Positions 21,120-29,454 of a stretch of 29,454 bases of DNA are shown here, piece by piece. This DNA comes from Byssochlamys sp. IMV 00236 (Eukaryota > Ascomycota > Eurotiomycetes > Eurotiales > Thermoascaceae), in assembly GCA_001931875.2 (NCBI GenBank), contig MSJH02000682.1, forward strand, positions 1 through 29,454. The letters run 5' to 3'. The stretch's first letter is position 1. Every line of letters begins with the position of its first letter. Both the position numbers and the translations under genes were made by a program. The notes beneath the pieces are model-generated. The model ran no database searches. It was not told the DNA's origin and saw only the letters and a program-made list of their open reading frames with translations.

Positions 21120-21540
21120 AAAGACTTCTAAAGGTTCTGATTGCTGCTGTGACGACATTCTTCAGGTCGGCCATTGACCATCAAAACAAGGGACCAGGCA
21201 CCCATAAAAACCATCAGATCATCAAATACCAAGCAGCCTGCAAAGACCCGCAGTAGCAGACGTACCGTTGAGGTATGCATTAGCTGAGCCTCGTCAATTG
21301 TTAAACTAGCTTATGTGTCCCATTGCGCCAGCCAGACAGCAGGAAGCATCATCAACAATCCGCCACAGCTGTGATCTCAGATAACTAGCTCCCTGTAAAG
21401 ATTCCAATCGAATGTTCATAACTCTCCTTTTGGCTGCCCGAAAGCCTCCAGTTGAGTGATAAAACGAACGACCGTTGTCAGCCCAGGACACGTATTGAGC
21501 ATCATAGAAAGGGATTGCACACATTCATTGCCTTGCTGAG
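21120..21540 (-). pseudogene. Decayed mobile-element-like fragment in two frames
   Basis: Two adjacent minus-strand open stretches in different frames: 21524-21306 (contains FYHSTGGFRAAKRRVMNIRL and LWRIVDDASCCLAGAM) and about 21310-21125 (contains LTIDEAQLMHTSTVRLLLRV and VFDDLMVFMGAWSLVLMVNG). GC content is higher than the surroundings, and the shift of frame at the junction suggests one original reading frame broken by an indel. The plus-strand frame is also partly open. Origin as a repeated element is inference; no family name is offered. Confidence 0.3.
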
Positions 21541-22139
21541 TAGGTTTATAAAAACTTACCTTGACCAAAGAGAACCACCAAAAAGAGTAAAGGAGAAAAG
21601 AAAGAGAGAGATAAAAAGGAATAGAGGCAAATTTCCCTCTTTTATACCCTTTTCTTAGTTATGTGAAGTTATTGTTTTCAATAAATAAAGTTTTACTCCT
21701 TACAAGAAAATAAGGTTTACGCTCACACTTTTGTTTATTTTTAAAGCGTTTCATGACTCTTTGCTTATCTTTTTTATGCTTTTTATATTCTTTAGATTAT
21801 CACTTGTATTTATACTTTAATGAAGTTGTTCACCTCTATTTTTACATAGTAAAAAGACTAAAAGGCAATAGATTTCATCCATTCTTTGTTTATACCACGC
21901 GTCCTTGGGTTTATTTCCTAGTCTTGGTCACACGCACACACTATTTGTGTTACTCTGTCAAATCCCTTTTTTTCTTTCTTTGACTTTTTGCTAGTAACGA
22001 CTAGATAAATATTATGTTCTAGTAGCTTTTAAATGAAGTAATATTCTTGTATAAATAAATGAAGCAAGTTATACAAATCAAAAGAATACCGTTTCCAAAA
22101 GTGGTAATAGCAAATAATAGACGCGTTCCGAAACATGAA

Positions 22140-22275
22140 AAAAAAAAAAGAATAACTTTATTTTGAACAAGTCTAGACGTAAGCATCAGAGGGAGATCAA
22201 GACATACGCTGTACGCCTCCAAATAAGTCATAGCAGATGAAGCAATGGTCGCCGGATGCTCTAAATATCGCAATA
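22140..22275 (-). pseudogene. Short coding-like fragment
   Basis: Minus-strand stretch reading YLEHPATIASSAMTYLEAYS then VCLDLPLMLTSRLVQNK before a poly(T) tract. It begins at the edge of an AT-rich block and has no start or partner exon. It looks like a relic exon. Unidentified. Confidence 0.22.
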
Positions 22276-22680
22276 TATATTGTTATCCGCGGTTCATCCG
22301 TTCTCGCACCTGTCATCATGGCGCTTCTAGATCTGTTAATAAGCATCTTGTTTATATACAGTTCATCCCATGAACCTCACAAGGACCATAGCAGTCTTTG
22401 CTCTTTCGGAGACTTACATTGCCTAATGAAGTAGATGATCACAATGACGGTACCTTGTTCGTCTTCCTTTTCCTGGTATTCGCGTTGTTCTGTGAGTATG
22501 ATGTATTAATTTGCAAGCATTAGCAGTGCTTGGCTGCTGAAAGCAGTGAAATGACGGATTTTGTTTATTTCCAGAAATCCATGCTCACTAAACACAAGCA
22601 CAGCTTCATATGGCTTCTCTTACTGAGATTAATTTTATCTCTCTGCGATTTCCTTACGCTTCCAGCTTTGCCGGAATGAT

Positions 22681-22985
22681 TTGAGAACAAGGCAGTTGAA
22701 AAAGTTACAGGGCAAGCGGGATCGCACGCTTCGTCAATACAAGCATTACAACATTTTATCTTCGCTGTTGTCGAGCAATGAAATACAAATAGGTAATCTG
22801 CAAGACGAAATTAAGAGCTTCAAAGCCAGAAAGAATTTGGTTGGAGCAAAACCAGAAATCACCTGGATTTATTAAACATTTGGTAAAAACACGAGAAACT
22901 CAACATTATATTCTTGCCCTGCATCATCTTGAGAGCAATAATCCGTGCCTCGATCAATCAAGCAGACAGACAGACCACCGCTGAA
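22681..22985 (+). pseudogene. Frameshifted coiled-coil coding fragment
   Basis: Open frame starting RTRQLKKLQGKRDRTLRQYK, followed by a helical LQDEIKSFKARKNL segment and GAKPEI. The frame then ends at TAA (22873), but a shift of one base at about 22860 continues it as SPGFIKHLVKTRETQHYILA and LHHLESNNPCLDQSS to a stop near 22983. The sharp handover suggests a real protein broken by a single indel. Basic, coiled-coil character suits a DNA-binding or element-encoded protein; family not identified. Confidence 0.35.
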
Positions 22986-22989
22986 TATT

Positions 22990-24103
22990 TATACATCCAG
23001 CTGTACTCACCTGATCCAGCGGATGACTAGCTCTAGACTTACTTCTGACCCGCCTATCAGAGCTCCTATGTCTTACGGAAGATCAGCATGATGCTCTGTC
23101 CATCTGATAATCATAGAAAAATTATATTTTATGTAGTTTAATACTGAAATATGCATATACAACTATATCAATGTGATAATGGAATTACGAAGTAAGCAAA
23201 GAAACATAAATGTCGAATTCTTTTCATTGCATTGCATGTTAATCCAAAACGAAGAAGATGAAGTTAATGTATCATGTGTATTACGTTACATGAATAAATG
23301 TTGCCAACATCTAGTGAATTATATTATATGACGCGTCATCAACTACTACAGAGATACCATGAATCAGCGTTATGGGCTTAGAAATAATATCTTGGCTTGT
23401 GTATGAAATATATATTGACTATATTATGTCAAAGGGTCTAACCTTCTTTGCTATAAACGTAGAAATACAACAGATGATGCCATCTGAGGCAAAGAGGCTT
23501 CGTTAAGCAGAGATTAGGACGCTGCCCGGGTGGATTGGTAGAGTTTTTCTTAGCTCCAAGGATTCTAGTATTCGTCCAACGTAAATAGTGTCCCTAGTCA
23601 GGATGGTCAAAGAGACCGGACAAGAACGGCTCAATGAATCGTTAGCAGGGCTCAGCCTTGTTGACACCTTCTCGTATAGCATCCCTGAGTAGTTTCTGAA
23701 TTAAACCACAAATAGCCTTAACAAACCTTTGTTCTGCAGTTTGGGAGGGTATTACCTTTTTTGGATTTTGCAGTGCCCCTAGTATTACCCTTCCCTTATT
23801 ACTTTATATATGTGATACGTATCACAATGTTGTACATCTGTTGTGTGGGATTCTTATACCTTTGATTGGCTAATAAAATTCATTGATATTTAATCGTCGT
23901 TTTTTCAATTTTTACAAAATTATATTCACTGCCTTGTAGTACGGTATCAAGGGCTCACGTACGTTTCTTCCATTGTAAGATGATAGTAAGGCTTGACTCC
24001 ATACTACAATATCAGCGCCCAAACTTATTCTTTCCATTCAAACATCACTAGGGCGCTTCATTTCACATCGTTACTTTCGGCCAATTGTTTAGTTTGGAAA
24101 TAT
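22990..24103. other. Non-coding, repeat-relic DNA upstream of cyclophilin copy 2
   Basis: No gene is seen in about 1.1 kb. It contains a perfect 14-bp palindrome GTGATACGTATCAC (about 23812-23825) and a GC-richer segment (about 23510-23700) with no coding signal. It may be old mobile-element DNA. Confidence 0.35.
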
Positions 24104-24133
24104 ATATTCAGACTCCGAGTAAACAAGTTGCGC

Positions 24134-24142
24134 CATAAAAGG
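24134..24142 (+). promoter_or_regulatory. TATA-like element of cyclophilin copy 2
   Basis: CATAAAAGG 48 bp before the start codon, in the same context as copy 1 (followed by CTCATCTTTGGCTGTCTACC). Confidence 0.5.
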
Positions 24143-24189
24143 GCTCATCTTTGGCTGTCTACCTACCTTTTCCTATTGTAAAACAAAAA

Positions 24190-24895
24190 ATGGGAGCTAA
24201 CGTAAGTAGATGATAAACCTATAAGGACTATGCTCTAAATTATGATTTAGGTTTACTTTGACATTACTATTGGCGGCCAGCCTGCTGGAGTAAGTATAAA
24301 GGCAAAAGTAACCTCGGGAGCTTATCGCTAAATAATGTCTATAGCGTATTGTCTTCAAGCTCTTTGATGATGTTGTCCCCAAGACAGCTAGAAACTTCCG
24401 TGAGCTCTGTACTGGTGAACATGGTTTTGGATACCAAGGTAGTTCATTCCATCGTGTCATTCCTGATTTTATGCTTCAAGGTGGTGACTTCACCAGAGGA
24501 GACGGCACTGGTGGAAAGTCCATCTATGGTAAAGCTTCAGAACTTACTGTCAAAGGCCGGAACCTAATCTTTTATTTTAACGCGTATAGGTGAGAAATTT
24601 GCAGATGAAAACTTCAAATTGAAGCATGACCGACCTGGACTGTTGTCTATGGCTAATGCTGGCAAGAACACAAACGGTTCTCAGTTCTTCATTACGACAG
24701 TTGTTACTAGCTGGTTGGACGGAGCACATGTCGTGTTTGGTGAAGTTGTTGAAGGGTAAGTCTGAGATGATACATAAAATACCAGTAATACTGACTCTTT
24801 ATAGATATGATATCGTAAAGAAGATTGAAAGTTATGGCTCAAAAAGTGGTGCAGTCAAAAAAAAAATTACCATCGAGAAATGTGGTGTAGTGTAA
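24190..24895 (+). CDS. Cyclophilin A-type peptidyl-prolyl cis-trans isomerase, copy 2
   Basis: Paralogue of the 14646-15351 gene with the same structure: exons 24190-24201, 24251-24289, 24345-24528, 24590-24755, 24805-24895 (12/39/184/166/91) and introns of 49, 55, 61 and 49 nt; 163 residues. The catalytic pocket is intact ([47 protein letters not shown]). Replacements cluster in exon 2 ([13 protein letters not shown] against [13 protein letters not shown]) and exon 5 ([20 protein letters not shown] and a KCGVV end). The last strand is therefore more basic than in copy 1. No stop or frameshift, conserved splice sites and its own TATA-like element suggest it is expressed. Both copies keep the pocket residues, so the difference is likely in surface or C-terminal contacts. 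Confidence 0.97.
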
Positions 24896-24916
24896 ATACA
24901 CTATGCTACAATGATG

Positions 24917-24922
24917 AATAAA
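24917..24922 (+). terminator. Polyadenylation signal of cyclophilin copy 2
   Basis: AATAAA about 20 bp after the stop codon, at the same position as in copy 1. Confidence 0.55.
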
Positions 24923-25011
24923 GATCTATTTCTACTATATCACTTTTGAAAAACTCGAGTTAAAGCTAATGGTATACTTTTTCCTTACATGGTTGTATAT
25001 TCATATCTGTC

Positions 25012-25330
25012 ATGAATTCATCAGATCAAAAAAATACTATGGAAAATCTACCTTTGAAACTGACTATATGAATTGGAGGTCTTCTCAATGGGAGAACGCT
25101 AGCTGAGCTAACATTCACAGATAAGTCATTATTTCAAACTGGTGACGAATTATATCCATTGAAAGAGAGTATGTCAGCCATCGGTTTACGCAAGGCCAAG
25201 TGCAATAATTTTCGAGCGACAACAAAGGTTTTATTTTTTGACAACGTAGTTCAAGAAGGCGAGGGGGTAGATGACAATAAAAAATTTAAGCGACTAAAAC
25301 CTTGGAAAGGATGTACATATGTGACATCTT
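25012..25330 (+). pseudogene. Coding-like frame with one stop, antisense to the CBS gene end
   Basis: From ATG 25012 one frame reads MNSSDQKNTMENLPLKLT, meets a TGA at 25069-25071, and continues in the same frame through LNGRTLAELTFTDKSLFQTG, then SMSAIGLRKAKCNNF and VLFFDNVVQEGEGVDDNKKF up to KPWKGCTYVTSYKNCLL. The last part, beyond 25329, overlaps the final CBS exon on the other strand and is probably only its shadow. The part before 25329 has protein-like composition. Unidentified; likely a broken gene or element piece. Confidence 0.35.
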
Positions 25331-27018
25331 ACAAAAACTGTCTTCTATGTAAAAAACTGATCAAGTCATACTTGGTGGCTACTCCAAGACACCATTTGCG
25401 GTTAGCATCAGTAATGACAGCAAAGGAATTCTTTTCAAAGAATTTAGCTATATAAAGAGTGTGATTAGGAAATATCTTGACGTTTTTATGTTATTTTACC
25501 AAGGTCTGCCAGGCTTGTATCGGGTGTAATAACTTGATACTTCTTATTGCCTTCTTTTTTGAAAGAAAACATGCATGATTCAACCGTACTGCTCAAATCG
25601 GCTGTGTTGTGAACAAGATGTTCCTGTAGTGAACTTTGAGAGACATAGCCCACCAATTTTCTGTTTGATGGGTTGATAACAGGTAATTGGGAATACTCCC
25701 TTTCTAACATAAGATCGATAGCATGACCAACGGTACATGTTGGTGGGATTGTCACTGCTGCAGGAAGCTGAAGATCCTCAACACTGGCAGCTCTATATCT
25801 GCTCTGAGAGAGATACTCTAACTCACGTGTCATCAGATCATCAGCCAGATCATTTTCAAATAACCAATCATCGGATAATAAGGTAGAGGTATAGTTTTTG
25901 GCGCTATCATTCAGGATGACGACTGATTGGAAAGTATGAGTGCTATGGTCAGTTACAACGGTTTGAGCATGACGAGCTGCTGCGGTAACCACTGCTCCAG
26001 AAGAGGGTCCACAGAGGATACCTTCATCACGGATCAAACGACGAGCGGCTGAGAATGCTTCTTTATCTGATATTTTTATCCACTCATCTACGATGCTTTT
26101 GTCTAGGCTCTTGGTTACAAAATTATTTCCCAAGTCTTCAATTTTCCAATCCTGAAAGCAATAACAAATTAGTTTTAAAATGTGAGAATAAAACAAGTAT
26201 TACATATCGATTAGCCAACTTGTCCTGTTCACCGCTCAAGACAGAATCAGTAGGCTCAACTCCAATAACCTAATCCAAAATAAGGGTTAAAGAGTGTTTC
26301 TTTTCTTTTTTTCTTTTTTTACCTTGAGCTCAGGGATTTTGTCTTTTAAATATCTTGCTACACCTGTTAGCATGGCACCTGATTCAGCACCAACAAACAA
26401 AAAGTCAATTGCCATCTTTGTTTGTTGAAGTATTTCCTCTGCTAAGTCATGATAAGGCTTGTAATCACGTAATTTAGATTCATCTATAACGACAGCATCT
26501 GATAGCTGTTCAGCGAGTCTTGCAGCTACCGAATAAGCACTCTCTGCTGCATCAGGTTTGACTTCATTAGGTGATCGCAAGATTTCTACACCCAGAGCCT
26601 TTAATAAAGCAATACGATCATTTGAGGTACGTTCAGGCAGGATGCTAATAATTCGATAACCGCGTCTGGCTGCCAAAGTTGCAATTGAGATACCCAAGTT
26701 TCCACTGGTTGGAATAATCAGTGTTTTTATCTTTTTGTCAACCGAGTTATTCTTTTCATGCTCTATCCGATCATTTTAGTTATTCTTTCTTTGATGACAA
26801 GACAGTTTTACCATCAAGCAAGTATTTTGCAAGTCTATCTTTGACACTTCCAGTGGGGTTAGTAAACTCAAGTTTTGCTAAAATATTAACTATAAAGGAG
26901 TGAGTAATAGAATCAATACAATGATAATAACAATAATACCTTTATTCTGAGGAGTAAGTCTTATCATAGGTGTTGAACCTATGCTTTGACTGATATTATC
27001 AACAATTGGAGGAAGCAT
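25329..27018 (-). CDS. CBS: Cystathionine beta-synthase
   Basis: PLP enzyme of transsulfuration, joining serine and homocysteine to cystathionine. Coding order: 27018-26940, 26889-26812, 26762-26323, 26269-26204, 26151-25500, 25447-25329; 477 residues. SIGSTPMIRL opens the fold; the PLP lysine is in NPTGSVKDR (Lys43). A PTSGNLGISIA substrate loop, the phosphate-binding VGAESGAMLTG and EGILCGPSSGAVV follow. The C-terminus has a regulatory CBS pair: VTIPPTCTVGHAIDLML with LVGYVSQSSL, then VITPDTSLADLAKFFEKN to GVATKYDLISFL. The last exon completes the second CBS motif and is reached only by splicing out 25448-25499; without it the protein would end at a truncated LADLGKIT. There is no N-terminal haem-binding region, as in other fungal forms. 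It is divergent from ATG8 across 494 bp. Confidence 0.94.
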
Positions 27019-27512
27019 AAATATGAAAAAGAGAGAGAGAGAGAAAAAAGATAAAAAAAAGAGATGAAAATGAAAGCCAGCTCTTGATCTTTCTAGCTTT
27101 CTTTTGATCTCCTTTGATCTCTCTTTTCTTTCTCTTTCTCTTTTCTCTCAGTTTCATTTGTCGAAATAATCAATACGCGATTTTAAAAAAGATGATCTTT
27201 TTAAAATTTTCTGCAAGATGACACATAAATGCTTTATTGAAATTTGCATAATAATAATATCATATTTATCAATTATGTACATGAATTATTTACTATGGTT
27301 ATTATGACTAATCAAGGGCATATATTCAAAAAAAAGAGAGAGAGAGAAAATGAAAGTGAGGCTAGGGTGTAAATAAGGAGTTTCAATAGGACATCATATG
27401 GGGTGATCACATGCATATTCAATATTTATGCGGGCAATACGTCGTCCATTTTCTTTTTTCTTTTACATTTTATACATATTTTTTTTTTACTTACTGCGGT
27501 TATTTTTGTATT
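27019..27512. promoter_or_regulatory. Divergent promoter region between CBS and ATG8
   Basis: 494 bp with no gene. A purine tract (GAGAGAGAGAGAAAAAAG, about 27031-27048) is followed by a pyrimidine tract (TCTCTCTTTTCTTTCTC and more, about 27118-27150), forming mirrored GA/CT blocks, with a second GA tract at about 27335-27348. TTTGATCTC occurs twice (near 27103 and 27112). Such tracts often sit in nucleosome-poor promoters. Confidence 0.4.
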
Positions 27513-28022
<510 letters not shown>

Positions 28023-28079
28023 TACTTTATAATAAATTGTTTGTGATATATATATAGCGAAAGTAAAAACACATGTCGT

Positions 28080-28081
<2 letters not shown>

Positions 28082-28124
<43 letters not shown>
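28082..28124. repeat. (TA)n(TG)n compound microsatellite
   Basis: About 14 TA units followed by 7 TG units, in the 202-bp gap between the converging ATG8 and RPL39 genes; it is likely in the 3' UTR of one or both. Confidence 0.9.
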
Positions 28125-28224
28125 AGGTGAGTGTGTATGAGTGTGTAGAAGTAATAGTCTAATTGTAGTAGAATGTTGTATACATGGAGAATATACATAA
28201 TTCACTTTTAATGAATATAAACAA

Positions 28225-28508
28225 TTAAATGTTCAATTTGGTATGACGCCAGTTACGTCTCTTGGCATTCCAACTAATATAAAAAGAATGAGAATGAAAG
28301 GAATAAAATGTGAACAAATTGTCTCTAATTACCGAATCTTGGTGTCAGTCTTAAGACGGAACCAGTGAGGCAAAGGACGGTTCTGCTTCTTGGCCTTGCC
28401 GAGTTTAACCTTGGTGATGAATGACTTTTGAGAAGGCTACAATATCATCCATAACAAAGATGAATACATCCATCCGTCTTTCAATCATCTCTTTCTTTGG
28501 GTTACCAT
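28225..28508 (-). CDS. RPL39: 60S ribosomal protein eL39
   Basis: Smallest large-subunit protein, lining the peptide exit tunnel. Coding order: 28508-28506 (ATG only), 28436-28333, 28273-28225; 51 residues, exactly the family length. It reads [20 protein letters not shown], then [20 protein letters not shown] and [10 protein letters not shown]. Two positions are unusual: Trp where a Tyr (KIRYN) is typical, and His in RHTK where RRTK is common. Both are created by unambiguous codons near or at the second splice. The start-codon-only first exon and short second intron match other ribosomal protein genes. Confidence 0.95.
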
Positions 28509-28944
28509 TTTATCTTTGTGTGGGTGAAAGAGGGGGGATGGATGTTTTGTGGTGACCCCCAAGTCAAGCATTGTGTTCCAGCAGTAGGAGCAAGAGGAGG
28601 TCATGTGCTGAGATTAAAAATATCACATACTTCTCAATGCCATACTCTTTAGCTATAATACACTCATAGAGTTTACACATGTCCATTGCTTGTGTTGATC
28701 TAAACAAATGTATGAATATTGATCATCTTTTTCTTTCTTTTTTTTTTTTCCTTTTGCTTGCTCAACATGGACATTGACTTGATTTACTCTTATGTATCCT
28801 TGGTTTATGTTTTTTAATAGCTATTCGATATTTATTACTTTTGCATTGTCATAGATACTATGCGTATAATACTAGATTGTTCATACTGCTGACATTAATA
28901 TTACTTGTTATCATATATCTCTTTTCGGCATTTTCAGGACATAC
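28509..28944. other. Upstream region of RPL39
   Basis: Promoter and 5' leader of RPL39, then AT-rich sequence. There is a T run with scattered C (28729-28753) and a G run GGGGGG (about 28530-28537). No gene is seen. Confidence 0.4.
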
Positions 28945-29225
28945 TTAAATCACCTTGGAAATGATGATATGGGATCCCAAGGCCAATCAAAGTGGCTGTG
29001 CGATGGCACCCTCGCCACCAAAGGTTCCTCCTCTCGTCAAAGATGGATGCCTTTATAAGATTTTGTGCCCTGGTTCAATATATGAGGCCAAGATTGAACG
29101 AATATTAATTGCTGCATTGACGTCCCTTTGCCAGGCCTGTTATTATTCTCGTTAGGGCTATTTTCGCTTTTTTTATGGACAGGTACTTACAATATCTTGA
29201 CCATTACCAGCTGGACACAGTTTGC
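28945..29225 (-). pseudogene. Second Fanzor-like relic, C-terminal end
   Basis: The minus strand reads CKLCPAGNGQDI, a possible half zinc finger preceded by a stop, and then, after stops or a possible GTAAGT..AACAG intron, WQRDVNAAINIRSILASYIE, which matches the last RuvC motif of Fanzor/TnpB-like proteins (Asp codon 29122-29124). This is followed by PGHKIL, a stop, RHPSLTRGGTFGGEGAIAQP and another stop. It differs from the 13.5-kb relic (WQRDVNVAKNMM), so it belongs to another subfamily. Upstream catalytic motifs were not found before the window edge. The open plus-strand frame here is its antisense shadow. Confidence 0.6.
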
Positions 29226-29416
29226 ATTATTTCAACTGGTAAATGGCAGGTGGGAAATCTATAGGTATAGCTTAGCACCAATCAAACTTGATTTCATATG
29301 TTATACGACTTACTGCCTGACATTCTTTTGGGACACTGTGATGTTGAACAGATGAAATGATGATCATCGTCTAAGCATTGTTGTGCAGCATTCTTTTTTC
29401 CTCATAGACACAATCT

Positions 29417-29418
<2 letters not shown>

Positions 29419-29454
<36 letters not shown>
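29419..29454. repeat. Terminal 36-base poly(T) run
   Basis: The window ends inside an uninterrupted T run. Its true length cannot be known from here. Confidence 0.95.

Larger units (their letters stand above)
24104..24933 (+). repeat. Inverted duplication, copy 2 (cyclophilin unit)
   Basis: Inverted counterpart of 14608-15437. Similarity starts near ATATTCAGACTCCGAGT about 85 bp before the start codon and stops shortly after GATCTATTTCT in the 3' UTR, beyond which the two loci are unrelated. Confidence 0.9.

Noticed and set aside
23515..23580. tRNA-like stretch (GCTGCCCGGGTGGATTGG)
   Set aside because: No matching acceptor stem, anticodon arm or B-box sequence could be found.
25330..25455. 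Plus-strand protein continuing to 25455
   Set aside because: This part is exactly antisense to the last CBS exon, whose sequence matches the family; the plus-strand reading is a shadow.
28082..28124. Regular short repeats as a CRISPR-like array
   Set aside because: It is a simple TA/TG microsatellite with no spacers.
28955..29355. Plus-strand open frames at the right end as genes
   Set aside because: They are antisense to a minus-strand sequence with the Fanzor-type WQRDVNAA motif and have no features of their own.

Overview
The window reads as nuclear DNA of a filamentous fungus, most likely an early-diverging Mucoromycota (Mucorales-like) species. It is AT-rich and gene-dense. I could place 60 introns in 14 genes; almost all are 47-90 nt with GT..AG ends, and reading-frame phase closes exactly across every junction. 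The gene content is eukaryotic: kinetochore, nuclear export, autophagy, COPII, ER insertase and cytosolic ribosome genes. A pepsin-type secreted protease and Fanzor-like (eukaryotic TnpB) relics suit a mucoralean genome. No tRNA, rRNA or CRISPR array was found.

Layout. 1-604: edge fragment and unassigned DNA. 605-2192 (+): cyclic-nucleotide phosphodiesterase. 4022-5414 (+): secreted aspartic protease, tail-to-tail with EMC3 (5423-6609, -). 6782-7233 (+): small single-membrane-span protein sharing a 172-bp promoter region with EMC3. 7538-8992 (-): SEC12/PREB-type Sar1 exchange factor. 9052-9895 (-): kinetochore SPC25. About 10.1-11.0 kb: unidentified coding-like fragments. 11065-11865 (+): RPL18 (eL18), converging with a SET/NAP-family histone chaperone (11960-12986, -). 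13511-14035 (-): broken Fanzor-like gene. 14646-15351 (-): cyclophilin copy 1. 15746-19852 (-): 13-exon exportin-4. About 20-24 kb: decayed mobile-element-like DNA. 24190-24895 (+): cyclophilin copy 2. 25329-27018 (-): cystathionine beta-synthase, divergent from ATG8 (27513-28022, +). 28225-28508 (-): RPL39 (eL39). About 28945-29225 (-): second Fanzor-like relic. The window ends in a 36-T run.

The genes are mostly unrelated housekeeping functions, not a pathway cluster. The most striking signal is the pair of cyclophilin genes. They form inverted copies about 830 bp long and 8.7 kb apart, with identical exon and intron lengths. By eye their introns differ at about 1 of 214 positions, while the coding exons differ at about 48 of 492, concentrated in the last exon. 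That is the reverse of the usual pattern. Two different Fanzor-like relics show that this family of RNA-guided-nuclease relatives has moved through the locus. Three genes (the small membrane protein, RPL18, RPL39) have a first coding exon that is only the start codon.
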